Source: CALARM01 sp964431735 (GTDB lineage: Bacteria; Vulcanimicrobiota; SpSt-956; JAKJGF01). From it: 23,197 nt of DNA. The notes below the pieces were generated by a model, which was not told the origin of the DNA, did not search any database, and saw nothing but the letters and a program-made list of their open reading frames with translations. The stretch is taken from contig CAYSLJ010000114.1 of NCBI GenBank assembly GCA_964431735.1, positions 1 to 23,197 on the forward strand. The letters run 5' to 3'. The translations under genes were made by a program, and so were the position numbers. This document shows positions 7,174 through 14,737 of this stretch, piece after piece (within the stretch, counting starts at the first letter, position 1; every line of letters starts with the position of its first letter).

Positions 7174-7203
7174 TTGACTTGGAAAATATGCCTGTGTTAT
7201 AAT
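7174..7203 (+). promoter_or_regulatory. sigma70-type promoter upstream of the HAD gene
   Basis: TTGACT (7174-7179), 18-nt spacer, TATAAT (7198-7203), followed by a T-run. The leader of about 170 nt up to 7383 contains a degenerate heptamer array at 7327-7354 and no ORF that I can support. Confidence 0.7.
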
Positions 7204-7326
7204 TTTTTTTTGAAAAATATTTCAGAGAGTGTAATAATGTTTTGTGTAACTTATTATAAAATAATGATTTGATAGAGGTTTTTACAAAATTTATGACACA
7301 GGTGAACTTTTTGACTATTATCCTCG

Positions 7327-7354
7327 CGTCATGCGTTATATGTCACGAGTTACG
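7327..7354. repeat. degenerate heptanucleotide array, four units
   Basis: CGTCATG, CGTTATA, TGTCACG, AGTTACG: the same register and family as 154-181 but with several changes, so probably an older copy. It would lie in the 5' leader of the HAD gene. Confidence 0.6.
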
Positions 7355-7382
7355 ATAATTTATTTAAGAAGATGGTGAAATA

Positions 7383-8039
7383 ATGTCTTTAGAGAAAAAA
7401 AAGTTAATTATTTTCGACTGTGATGGAGTCATTGTTGATTCTGCTCCTCATTATATAGAAATATATAATAAGATATGTATTAAATATAATAAACATTTTC
7501 CAGTAAAAACACTGGAAGAATTTCGTTTATGGTATGATTCGAAATGGGAGAATAATTTTTACAGACTCGGGTTTTCAGAGAAAGATATACCGGAGATTTT
7601 AAATTATGAGAGTAAAATTGTAAATTACGATGACCTTACATTATTTGATAATATGAAAGACATCCTTTTGGAGTTAAATAAATATTATTATATGGGTATT
7701 GCTTCAACTACACCGGAAGAAAAAATCAGGAAAAAACTTGAAAAAGAAAATCTTTGCGATATTTTTTCCATCATTTCAGGAGGAGATGACGGGATAAGTG
7801 AAAAGGAAATGAAAATAAAAAAAGTTATGGATTATTTTAATTTTTCTCCTGATAGATGTGTTATGATAGGTGATACAGTTATGGATATTGTAAGTGCAGA
7901 AAAACTCGGGATAAAATGTATTGCCATTTCATGCGGATGGAATTCTCCTGAGATACTTGAAAAAGCATCTCCTTATATTATTATAGAGTCCCATAAAGAA
8001 CTTTTGCCTGCTGTAAAAAGCATTTTTGCTCTGAACTGA
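7383..8039 (+). CDS. HAD-superfamily phosphatase/phosphomutase, 218 aa
   Basis: Motif I is FDCDGVIVDS (D12 nucleophile, D14), motif II the Thr/Ser in ASTTPEEK, motif III the Lys in EKEMKIKKV, and motif IV GDTVMDIVSAEKLG. A helical cap lies between motifs I and II (about residues 20-90). Length and motifs fit the phosphoglycolate phosphatase / beta-phosphoglucomutase-like group of cytoplasmic HAD enzymes. The substrate cannot be read from the sequence. A GGTGAA lies just before the ATG. Codon use is more AT-rich than in the fabF and pfk genes that follow. A 10-bp inverted repeat lies just downstream. Confidence 0.85.
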   Translation: MSLEKKKLIIFDCDGVIVDSAPHYIEIYNKICIKYNKHFPVKTLEEFRLWYDSKWENNFYRLGFSEKDIPEILNYESKIVNYDDLTLFDNMKDILLELNKYYYMGIASTTPEEKIRKKLEKENLCDIFSIISGGDDGISEKEMKIKKVMDYFNFSPDRCVMIGDTVMDIVSAEKLGIKCIAISCGWNSPEILEKASPYIIIESHKELLPAVKSIFALN

Positions 8040-8048
8040 GTAAATTTT

Positions 8049-8097
8049 ATATGAAAATAATGAAGTCATATGCTTCGCTGTTTGTTAATTTTCATAT
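8049..8097. repeat. inverted repeat downstream of the HAD gene
   Basis: ATATGAAAAT (8049-8058) and ATTTTCATAT (8088-8097) are perfectly complementary with a 29-nt loop. Function unknown; no T-tract follows. Confidence 0.4.
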
Positions 8098-8174
8098 CTG
8101 GTTGTGACCGATCCGGTCATGCCTGTTAGTTACTGATGTGTCACGAATTTTTAACATTATGAGGTAGGTGAACT

Positions 8175-9419
8175 ATGAAAAACAGAAGAGTTGTTGTAAC
8201 AGGGATTGGAACAATATGCTGTAATGGTGTTGGGAAAGATATATATTGGAAGAGCCTTAAAGAAGGGGTGTCGAATATTGACAGAATTTCATCTTTTGAT
8301 CCTTCTTCTCTTTATAGCCAGGTTGCAGGAGAAGCCAGGGATTTTAATCCTGCAGATTTTATGGACAGTAAAGAAGTGAAAAGAATGGGTCGTTTTAATC
8401 ATTTTTCCCTCTGTGCTGCCAAAATGGCTCTGGAAGATGCTCGACTTACAGTTACAGATGATATAAGTACATCTACTGGTGTTCTTATAGGAAGCTGTTT
8501 CGGAGGTATGATAACCTTTTACGAACAGTATCAAAAATTTATCGAAAAAGGTGCTTCCAGAATAAGTCCTTTCTTTATACCTATGTTGATAAACAACATG
8601 GCTCCGGGACAGATAAGTATACATTTTAATATAAAAGGCCCTAATTACAGTATAGCTTCTGCATGTGCCACCGGTGCTCATTGTATAGGTGAAAGTTTTC
8701 GTCTTATAAGAGAAGGGGTTGTAGATATAATGGTTGCAGGAGGCACCGACACAGTAGTTCATCCTTTAATTATGGCAGGTTTTGGTAATATGAAGGCACT
8801 TACCGGGAGAAATGATGAGCCGAAGAAAGCATGCAGACCTTTTGATAAGGGTAGAGATGGTTTTATAATGGCTGAAGGCGCAGGAATTCTCATTGTGGAA
8901 GCTCTTGAATCGGCAAAGAGAAGAAATGCACCTGTATATGGAGAAATAATAGGTTTCGGAATGAATGCTGACGGGCATCATATTACTGCCCCTGACCCGG
9001 AAGGGAAGGGAGCGCAAAAAGCTATGAAACTTGCCCTTTACGATGGAAATATAAGGCCCGAACAGGTTGACTATATAAACGCCCATGGTACATCAACACC
9101 ATATAATGATCGTATTGAGTCTTATGCAATAAAACAGGTTTTTGGCTCTCATGCCGGCAAGCTGGCAGTAAGTTCAAATAAATCGATGATAGGTCATACA
9201 ATGGGCGCAGCAGGAGCAATCGAATTCGCGGCTACATTGCTTACCGTCAAGGAAGATATAATACCTCCTACTATTAATTATGAAGAACCTGATCCTGACT
9301 GCGATCTCGATTATGTTCCAAATAAAGCAAGAGAACAGAGTGTACATATTGCTATGAGTAATTCTTTCGGTTTTGGCGGAGTAAATGCCATATTACTGGC
9401 AAAGAAATATATAGATTAG
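8175..9419 (+). CDS. fabF: beta-ketoacyl-ACP synthase II (FabF-like), 414 aa
   Basis: Condensing enzyme that extends acyl-ACP with malonyl-ACP in fatty-acid synthesis. The catalytic triad is in place: Cys164 in SACATGAH, His304 in NAHGTSTPYND, His341 in GHTMGAAGAIE, plus the gatekeeper loop NSFGFGG near the C-terminus. Length and motifs are typical of KAS II. A GAGGTAGGTG lies before the ATG. It stands alone: no acpP, fabG or fabD is adjacent, so it may be an extra condensing enzyme and not the housekeeping copy. It is near, but on the opposite strand to, the acyl-ACP-reductase-like gene, so a shared acyl-ACP pool is conceivable. A polyketide-type role is less likely, because no PKS partner is present. 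Confidence 0.9.
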   Translation: MKNRRVVVTGIGTICCNGVGKDIYWKSLKEGVSNIDRISSFDPSSLYSQVAGEARDFNPADFMDSKEVKRMGRFNHFSLCAAKMALEDARLTVTDDISTSTGVLIGSCFGGMITFYEQYQKFIEKGASRISPFFIPMLINNMAPGQISIHFNIKGPNYSIASACATGAHCIGESFRLIREGVVDIMVAGGTDTVVHPLIMAGFGNMKALTGRNDEPKKACRPFDKGRDGFIMAEGAGILIVEALESAKRRNAPVYGEIIGFGMNADGHHITAPDPEGKGAQKAMKLALYDGNIRPEQVDYINAHGTSTPYNDRIESYAIKQVFGSHAGKLAVSSNKSMIGHTMGAAGAIEFAATLLTVKEDIIPPTINYEEPDPDCDLDYVPNKAREQSVHIAMSNSFGFGGVNAILLAKKYID

Positions 9420-9488
9420 ATCCAGGCAGGTGAAAGTCTTAAAGATAAATAAAAACTCTGTTCGAGTCGAAAAAAAAAGCTATCCTTA

Positions 9489-9517
9489 TTGCTTTTACCG
9501 TGCCAATCATTTATAAT
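9489..9517 (+). promoter_or_regulatory. promoter of the phosphofructokinase gene
   Basis: TTGCTT (9489-9494), 17-nt spacer, TATAAT (9512-9517). A short leader with AGGGGTG (9539-9545) precedes the ATG at 9552. Confidence 0.65.
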
Positions 9518-9551
9518 TAACGTCAAGTGAATTTTTTTAGGGGTGTGATTT

Positions 9552-10814
9552 ATGCGAAAAAGTAAAAAACTGGGAATTCTGGTAGGAGGAGGCCCTGCGC
9601 CTGGAATAAACTCTGTTATAAGTGCTGCCACAATAGAAGCTATAAACAATGGTTATAGTGTTATCGGAATATATGAGGGATTTAAATATCTTGAACAGGG
9701 AAAAAAAGTTATTGAATTTCTTAATATTCCAAAGGTCAGCAGAATTCATCTCACAGGTGGGAGTATATTGAAAACCTCAAGAGCAAATCCTACCAAAAGT
9801 GAAGAGCGTTTGAAAAATGTTGTGGAAACTCTCAAAGATATGGATCTGAGTTATCTTGTAACCATAGGCGGAGATGATACTGCCTTTGGCGCTATGAAGG
9901 TTTCAGAGATGGCTGAATATATGGGATATGATCTCAGAGTAGCCCATGTGCCGAAAACAATTGATAATGATTTACCTCTTCCTGCAGGTATACCTACCTT
10001 CGGATTTGAAACAGCCAGAGCAGAAGGTGCAAGACTTGCATCTATCCTTGCAGAAGATGCCAGGACTTCCGGCAGGTGGTATGTTGTAATCTGTATGGGT
10101 AGAAAAGCAGGACATCTTGCCCTGGGAATAGGTAAATCAGCAGGTGCTACCATTACTCTTATACCTGAAGAATTTAATGGCAGAATAACATTGAAACTTC
10201 TTGTTGATCATATTGTAGCTTCTATAATGAAAAGGCTTGCCGTTGATGCAGGTTATGGTGTGGCACTCCTGGCAGAAGGATTTTTAGAATTTATAGACAC
10301 AAAAGAACTGGAATCATTGCTTACATCTCATGAGTCTCTGGAAAGAGATGAATACGGACATATAAGACTTTCTGAACTTAATTTTTCAGATATTATAAAA
10401 ACAGCAGTTAAAAACAGGCTTAAAGAGTTCGGTATAAAAACACGTCTCGTAGATCAGGAATTCGGTTATGAACTCAGATGTGTTAATCCATGTGCTTTTG
10501 ATATAGAATATACCCGTAATCTTGGATATGCTGCTTTCGATTTCCTGAGAAGCGGAGGCAAAAATGCCCTTATTTCCATTCAGGGTGATCAGATAGTTCC
10601 TATGCCTTTTAAAGAGATATTTGATCCGGAAACTAAAAAAACCAGAGTCAGATATGTAGATGTAAAGTCACTGTCTTTCAAGATAGCAACTGAATATATG
10701 ATAAGACTTGAGAAGAGTGATTTTGAAGATGAAGAGCAACTTGCAAAACTGGCTCAAATAGCTCATATTTCCGTTGATAAATTTAGAGAGGAATTTGAAT
10801 ATTTAGTTAAGTAG
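9552..10814 (+). CDS. pfp: pyrophosphate-type 6-phosphofructokinase, 420 aa
   Basis: Phosphofructokinase fold with GGGPAPGINSVI at the N-terminus. At the two positions that separate phosphoryl donors it has the pyrophosphate-enzyme residues: GGDDT (106-110; ATP enzymes have GGDG) and PKTIDND (134-140; ATP enzymes have PGTIDND). It should therefore convert fructose 6-phosphate and PPi to fructose 1,6-bisphosphate reversibly, in glycolysis and gluconeogenesis. At 420 aa it is longer than the 320-aa bacterial ATP-PFK and fits the PPi group. It has its own promoter and Shine-Dalgarno. Heptamer repeats lie directly after the stop, between it and the convergent gene at 10882. Donor assignment is from motifs only. 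Confidence 0.9.
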   Translation: MRKSKKLGILVGGGPAPGINSVISAATIEAINNGYSVIGIYEGFKYLEQGKKVIEFLNIPKVSRIHLTGGSILKTSRANPTKSEERLKNVVETLKDMDLSYLVTIGGDDTAFGAMKVSEMAEYMGYDLRVAHVPKTIDNDLPLPAGIPTFGFETARAEGARLASILAEDARTSGRWYVVICMGRKAGHLALGIGKSAGATITLIPEEFNGRITLKLLVDHIVASIMKRLAVDAGYGVALLAEGFLEFIDTKELESLLTSHESLERDEYGHIRLSELNFSDIIKTAVKNRLKEFGIKTRLVDQEFGYELRCVNPCAFDIEYTRNLGYAAFDFLRSGGKNALISIQGDQIVPMPFKEIFDPETKKTRVRYVDVKSLSFKIATEYMIRLEKSDFEDEEQLAKLAQIAHISVDKFREEFEYLVK

Positions 10815-10815
10815 C

Positions 10816-10886
10816 GGTCAGCAGTCAGCAGTCAGCAAGAACAAAAGTCTTATGTTTTAGCTGATAGCTGATAGCTGATAGCTAAT
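10816..10886. repeat. two heptanucleotide arrays between convergent genes
   Basis: GGTCAGC, AGTCAGC, AGTCAGC (10816-10836) and AGCTGAT three times plus AGCTAAT (10859-10886). The second array supplies the TAG stop of the minus-strand gene (10882-10884). The whole 67-bp convergent gap is little more than these two arrays. Confidence 0.85.
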
Positions 10887-11790
10887 ATACAAAATTTTCT
10901 ACCCGTGGCAGAATATGAAGTTCTTTTATCAGATGAAGATAATCTTCATCTGTAATGTTTTCCTGTGCTTTTCCGCTCAATACCAGAAGTACTGCTTCTA
11001 AAACATTGGTGCCAAAGGAACGTCCTTTTATATCAGGTGTAGTAGTAATTAATTTTGATACATGTCTTTTCTTTAGTTCCTCTATATCAGCAGGTGTTAT
11101 CGTATTTGTTATTATTATCTTTCCGAAAAGGGATGATGGCATATATTTTCTGATAAAATGATAGTCTCCTGCAATAATGGATGCTTCCTCATAGTATTTA
11201 TGGTATTTTTCTACCGGCTCTGAGTCCTGTTTTTTCCCTACAGGATATATCATACTTATAGGCAGTTTACATACCTCCGGTAGTATTCTGTCTGCCTGAA
11301 TTTCAAGTTCTTCCAGGGAATAAATTGGTTTGTCCACATCCAGAGTAAACATCATATCTCCGAATGTTACAGTAGCTCCACATTCTACGAGAGAAGAGGC
11401 CATACCAAATCTATCCATTGCACATACCATAAGTACTTTTTTATCTTTAATATTTATAATATTTGCCCTGACCAGATATTGAACAGTTTCTCTTTCAAGA
11501 GAATTTTTGAGACTGCTTCCGTCTACAACAGGGGTTATTTTAACTGCTTCTTTAAGTCTCACGCCATCTCTTAATGTATATCGTCTGGTTCTGGAGTAAA
11601 GATATATATCTATTCCGCCGAGGCCTATGGCGTCAACTTGACCGTCGAGATCTTTTAAAAGAGTGACAGCTTTTTTAAAATCTCCGTCTGTACCTGTACG
11701 ATGTATTTCAAAATCTGTATCCAGAAATCTGCTCTTTACATAATGGTCTCTTCTGGATGAGCCAAGACTTACACTTACTATTTTTTTCAT
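10882..11790 (-). CDS. conserved protein of the type named 'quinate 5-dehydrogenase', 302 aa, function unknown
   Basis: Begins KKIVSVSLGSSRRDH and contains DAIGLGGIDIYLYSRTRRYT, VCAMDRFGMA and KLITTTPDIKGRSFGTNVLE. I recall proteins like this from anaerobic Firmicutes under the name quinate 5-dehydrogenase, but I see no standard dinucleotide-binding GxGxxG/A motif and no quinate or shikimate context, so the name should not be taken as function. The Arg/Asp-rich N-terminus and GxGGID segment suggest a phosphate- or nucleotide-binding alpha/beta protein. The ATG overlaps the stop of the acyl-ACP-reductase-like gene (ATGA), so the two are translationally coupled and probably act in one pathway. 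It ends inside a heptamer array. Confidence 0.7.
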   Translation of the reverse strand: MKKIVSVSLGSSRRDHYVKSRFLDTDFEIHRTGTDGDFKKAVTLLKDLDGQVDAIGLGGIDIYLYSRTRRYTLRDGVRLKEAVKITPVVDGSSLKNSLERETVQYLVRANIINIKDKKVLMVCAMDRFGMASSLVECGATVTFGDMMFTLDVDKPIYSLEELEIQADRILPEVCKLPISMIYPVGKKQDSEPVEKYHKYYEEASIIAGDYHFIRKYMPSSLFGKIIITNTITPADIEELKKRHVSKLITTTPDIKGRSFGTNVLEAVLLVLSGKAQENITDEDYLHLIKELHILPRVENFVY

Positions 11791-12851
11791 TTCACCTTAT
11801 CACAGATTTGTTTAATTTCTGCTTCTCCAATGGAACGATCGAAACTTCTGAAACCTGCCAGTTTAAATCCATGTTTTTTTGCCAGTTTTCCTATTTCTTC
11901 TATTTTTTCTACGGAAATTTTCCTTCCCAGACTGTAACTTTCATATCTTTTTTCAAGAGCCAGGAGTATTGTTTCCGACATACATGCAAGGGCGACACCT
12001 TCAGGATAACCGAAATCATAACCGAAATCTACAAGCCCCGGTATCTGTACAAGGCCTCCTTCTATAACCAGAATGTCCGTCCTGAGAGTTGCCACTTCTC
12101 TACAGACATCATGGGGGAGTGCGACATCACATATAACAGAACCCGGTTTCGGATATTCCGGTTGTATTATGCCATGAAGGCTGTTTGTAGCAGAAATAAC
12201 TATATTACTTCTCTTTACACTGGCCTGAACATCTGTAGAGAAGGTAACATGAATATTTTTCTGTTCTTTAATAACATCGGCCTGTTGCTCCATTCTTTTT
12301 GTACTTCTTGCTACAAGTATCAATTCTCCTACTTTATCAGAGAGTATATATGAACATGCACTGCCTATGGAACCTGTTGCGCCTATGACTGAAACAGTAG
12401 AATTTTTTACATCAATATTCATTAATTCTGCCGCTTTCAGTGTTCCTTCTATTGCCATGGCAATTGTCAAACTGTTACCGCTTGTAACAGGAATTGACAG
12501 GTTTTTAGAAACAGTTTCCCCTGCATCTCCCACGACAGATGTATAAGCTCCCAGACCAAGTATTCTGGCTCCTAAATCCTGAGCAATACGTCCTGTTTCT
12601 ATTATTTTCTTATATACTTTTTCTCTGGGAAGAGAAAGAAACTGTGCAGGGAAGAGGGGACATGTGAGAAACCATCCTTCTGCTTCCACTCCTGTCGCTG
12701 ATTTTATGCCGGTAATATGAGATGCTTCATAGGGAGGCATCCATTCAAGCATTTTTTCAATAAGTTCCATTCTTTTATTTGCTGCTTTTGGTTCCACACG
12801 TATTACATCCTGAATATCTATAGGATGTATGATGAATGCAAAATTTTCCAC
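11787..12851 (-). CDS. homologue of cyanobacterial long-chain acyl-ACP reductase (AAR), 354 aa
   Basis: Often named shikimate dehydrogenase in databases, but the match is to acyl-ACP reductase, which makes fatty aldehydes from acyl-ACP with NADPH. Signals in order: GLGAYTSVVGD and VTSGNSLTIAMAIE (about 99-135; compare ALGGFTSI and TTGNTHTAY of the cyanobacterial enzyme), Rossmann loop VIGATGSIGSA (155-165), IEGGLVQIPG (263-272), and GVALACMSETILLALE with Cys290, followed by SLGRKISVEKIEEIGKLAKKHGF. Cys290 aligns with Cys294 of the Synechococcus elongatus enzyme, the acylated nucleophile, so real reductase activity is plausible. GTG start, overlapping the SRPBCC stop by one base, and ATGA overlap with the next gene. 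No aldehyde-deformylating oxygenase is nearby; a class III aminotransferase is. Confidence 0.8.
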   Translation of the reverse strand: MENFAFIIHPIDIQDVIRVEPKAANKRMELIEKMLEWMPPYEASHITGIKSATGVEAEGWFLTCPLFPAQFLSLPREKVYKKIIETGRIAQDLGARILGLGAYTSVVGDAGETVSKNLSIPVTSGNSLTIAMAIEGTLKAAELMNIDVKNSTVSVIGATGSIGSACSYILSDKVGELILVARSTKRMEQQADVIKEQKNIHVTFSTDVQASVKRSNIVISATNSLHGIIQPEYPKPGSVICDVALPHDVCREVATLRTDILVIEGGLVQIPGLVDFGYDFGYPEGVALACMSETILLALEKRYESYSLGRKISVEKIEEIGKLAKKHGFKLAGFRSFDRSIGEAEIKQICDKVK

Positions 12852-13294
12852 TAAATCTGTCCTTCTTCAATTGCTTTTTTCATTCCTTCAAGCATCATAA
12901 GGGAATTTTCTCTTACTTTTACTATTAAAGTGGGGCCGATAAGTTCTTCCAGGGCAGGTATGCCGAAATCAAAATCAACTCCCAGTATAACTTCCGTACC
13001 TTCCGGTACATGCTTAAATATCCACTTACCTTCAAATTTGTCCAGATCTCCTTCTATGAGCTTATAGGTAATAGTCAGGCCTTTAGAGTCAAAATAATCT
13101 ATTTCTTTCCAGTATATAGGTGTGCCGTCAACATTTGTTTCCCAGTCAGTAATAGTTTGATTTTCTTTTCTTTCTATTACAGTGACAGAAGAAACATCTC
13201 TCATGTAATAGGGATATTTCTCCATATTGCAGGCCTGGTTATATACTGTTTCAGGGTCCGACTTTATAATTATTGATGTTTCAACGTAAGGCAA
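12851..13294 (-). CDS. SRPBCC/START-like (polyketide cyclase/coenzyme Q-binding type) protein, 147 aa
   Basis: A helix-grip fold is indicated by VETSIIIKSDPETVYNQACN at the N-terminus, MEKYPYYMRDVSSVTVIER, TDWETNVDGTPIYWKE, and a C-terminal helix (LIVKVRENSLMMLEGMKKA). This superfamily holds hydrophobic ligands in a cavity: lipid carriers, aromatase/cyclases and COQ10-like proteins. First gene of a trio with the acyl-ACP-reductase-like gene (1-base overlap) and the 302-aa protein, so it may bind or present the acyl or aldehyde intermediate. The start is TTG at 13294 with AAGG eight bases before it. A perfect AGGAGGTGA lies about 24 bases upstream with no in-frame start of its own, which is odd; the frame is closed by TGA just before the TTG. 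Confidence 0.8.
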   Translation of the reverse strand: MPYVETSIIIKSDPETVYNQACNMEKYPYYMRDVSSVTVIERKENQTITDWETNVDGTPIYWKEIDYFDSKGLTITYKLIEGDLDKFEGKWIFKHVPEGTEVILGVDFDFGIPALEELIGPTLIVKVRENSLMMLEGMKKAIEEGQI

Positions 13295-13328
13295 AATTCA
13301 GACCTTTTCAGGTATTCACCTCCTGATG

Positions 13329-13380
13329 TGTAATGCGTAATGCGTGATGCGTAATGCGTGATACTATAATCGTGACGCGT
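13329..13380. repeat. heptanucleotide array, five units plus a partial one
   Basis: TGTAATG, CGTAATG, CGTGATG, CGTAATG, CGTGATA in 7-bp register (13329-13363), then CGTGACGCGT at 13371-13380. It lies in the upstream region of the SRPBCC operon. Confidence 0.8.
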
Positions 13381-13386
13381 GTTTTT

Positions 13387-13448
13387 ACCGGTACCGGGCA
13401 ACCACAGGGGGCTGCCCCCTACTACTCACGTTTCACTACTCACCACTC
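13387..13448. repeat. GC-rich palindromes followed by ACTACTC heptamers
   Basis: ACCGGTACCGGG (a palindrome), then GGGCAACCACAGGGG and a 7-bp stem AGGGGGC/GCCCCCT with a one-base loop (13406-13420). ACTACTC, ACGTTTC, ACTACTC, ACCACTC follow in 7-bp register (13421-13448). The GC-rich hairpin stands out in this AT-rich genome and sits just past the aminotransferase stop, so it may act as a terminator. Confidence 0.6.
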
Positions 13449-13449
13449 A

Positions 13450-14673
13450 CTATATAGAAAGCGTTTTTTTTGCTTCTTTTATAGCTTCTTCCAATATAAT
13501 TATGACTTTATCTATTTCTTCCTCTGTTATAATAAGAGGAGGTTCAAACCTTATAACCTTTGGCTTATTCAATGTATATCCTGCCGTAATTCCTCTTTTT
13601 ACCAGTGCAGGTATAAGTGCTCCTCCGATACCTTCTTTTGCCAGTTCTACCCCTATGAGTAATCCTTTACCTCTTACTGAATGTATCACTTCAGGATATA
13701 TATGTTTGAGTGCCAGGAGTTTATTTAAGAGATATGCTCCTGTAACTGCCGCTTTTTCAGGCAGTCTGTCCCTTTTAAGTATTTCTATTGTTTTTATGGC
13801 TGCAACACATGCCAGAGGGCTTCCTCCGAAGGTTGACGTATGGATTAGAGGGTCGCTTTTAAAGCAATTCCATACATGAGGTTTTGCAATGAAAGCGCCT
13901 ATTGGTATAACTCCTCCACCTAGAGCTTTGGCTACAGTCATTATGTCAGGTACAACTCCGTAATGGTCAACTGCAAACATTTTTCCTGTTCTTCCGAGAC
14001 CTGTTTGAACTTCATCTGCTATAAGGAGAATATTTCTTTCTGTGCATATTTTTCTTATAGAAGACCAGTAATCATCGGGCGGTACAATAATACCTCCTTC
14101 TCCCTGTATGGGTTCCAGGATAAGTGCTGCCGTGTGTTCATTTATAGTTTTTTCTAAAGCTTCTGCATCACCGAAGGGGATATATACAAGTGGTTTATCT
14201 TCTTTCTTTAAACCTGTTTTCCCTGTTACGCCCATACCATGAAAAGCATTTATAGCCGATATTACCTGAGTTTTTCCCGTAGCAAGTCTGGCAATTTTCA
14301 GAGCACCTTCAACTGCTTCTGCACCGCTGTTACATAAGAAGGAAAAGGTAAGATCGCCGGGAGTAATTTCTGCCAGTAATCTGCAAAGCTCTCCCAGTGG
14401 TCTGGAAAAGAACAGTTTTGATGACATAGCCATTTTATCCAGTTGCTCTTTAACAGCTTCAATAACTTCAGGATGTCTGTGGCCAAGAGAAAATACACCG
14501 TAACCTCCTGCACAGTCTATATAAGATTTCCCGTCTATATCTCTTATATAAACTCCTTCAGCAGTCCATTCAACGGAATTATAACCGGCAAATTTATAAA
14601 GCCTTGAAAGAGAAGGGTTGTGAAAATGTTGATAGTGTTTAATTGTTTCATTAATAATTTCTTTAGAATTCAT
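13450..14673 (-). CDS. class III PLP-dependent aminotransferase (omega-amine type), 407 aa
   Basis: PLP fold type I, acetylornithine/putrescine aminotransferase group: GGYGVFSLGHRHPEVIEAV, FLCNSGAEAVEGALKIAR, NAFHGMGVTGKT, LILEPIQGEGGI, ADEVQTGLGRTG (PLP Asp220), VAKALGGGVIPIGAF (Schiff-base Lys249). Such enzymes move amino groups between terminal amines and aldehydes or 2-oxo acids. SLGHRHP and SFLCNSG resemble putrescine aminotransferase most, but the substrate is uncertain. The frame is open up to 14760, yet the ATG at 14673 has AGGAG six bases upstream and the extension would overlap dus, so I take 14673. It lies 64 bases after dus and upstream of the acyl-ACP-reductase trio on the same strand; an aldehyde-to-amine role is inferred from context only. 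Confidence 0.85.
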   Translation of the reverse strand: MNSKEIINETIKHYQHFHNPSLSRLYKFAGYNSVEWTAEGVYIRDIDGKSYIDCAGGYGVFSLGHRHPEVIEAVKEQLDKMAMSSKLFFSRPLGELCRLLAEITPGDLTFSFLCNSGAEAVEGALKIARLATGKTQVISAINAFHGMGVTGKTGLKKEDKPLVYIPFGDAEALEKTINEHTAALILEPIQGEGGIIVPPDDYWSSIRKICTERNILLIADEVQTGLGRTGKMFAVDHYGVVPDIMTVAKALGGGVIPIGAFIAKPHVWNCFKSDPLIHTSTFGGSPLACVAAIKTIEILKRDRLPEKAAVTGAYLLNKLLALKHIYPEVIHSVRGKGLLIGVELAKEGIGGALIPALVKRGITAGYTLNKPKVIRFEPPLIITEEEIDKVIIILEEAIKEAKKTLSI

Positions 14674-14737
14674 TATAAACTCCTGTTTTTCGATTTTTCG
14701 ACAAAGTGTTCTCTTTTCCTTCTCTAATACTGATAAG

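Noticed and set aside
8289..9219. Minus-strand ORFs of 65-157 aa inside fabF
   Set aside because: They are antisense frames of a clearly coding gene, with no recognisable motifs and no Shine-Dalgarno support.
8175..9419. FabF as part of a polyketide or pigment cluster with the SRPBCC (cyclase-like) gene
   Set aside because: No chain-length-factor partner, ACP or ketoreductase is present, and the SRPBCC gene is on the other strand in a tight operon with the acyl-ACP-reductase-like gene.
10882..12851. Shikimate/quinate pathway operon
   Set aside because: The 354-aa protein matches acyl-ACP reductase along its length, including the catalytic Cys, and no other aromatic-pathway gene is near; the shikimate names look like annotation carry-over.
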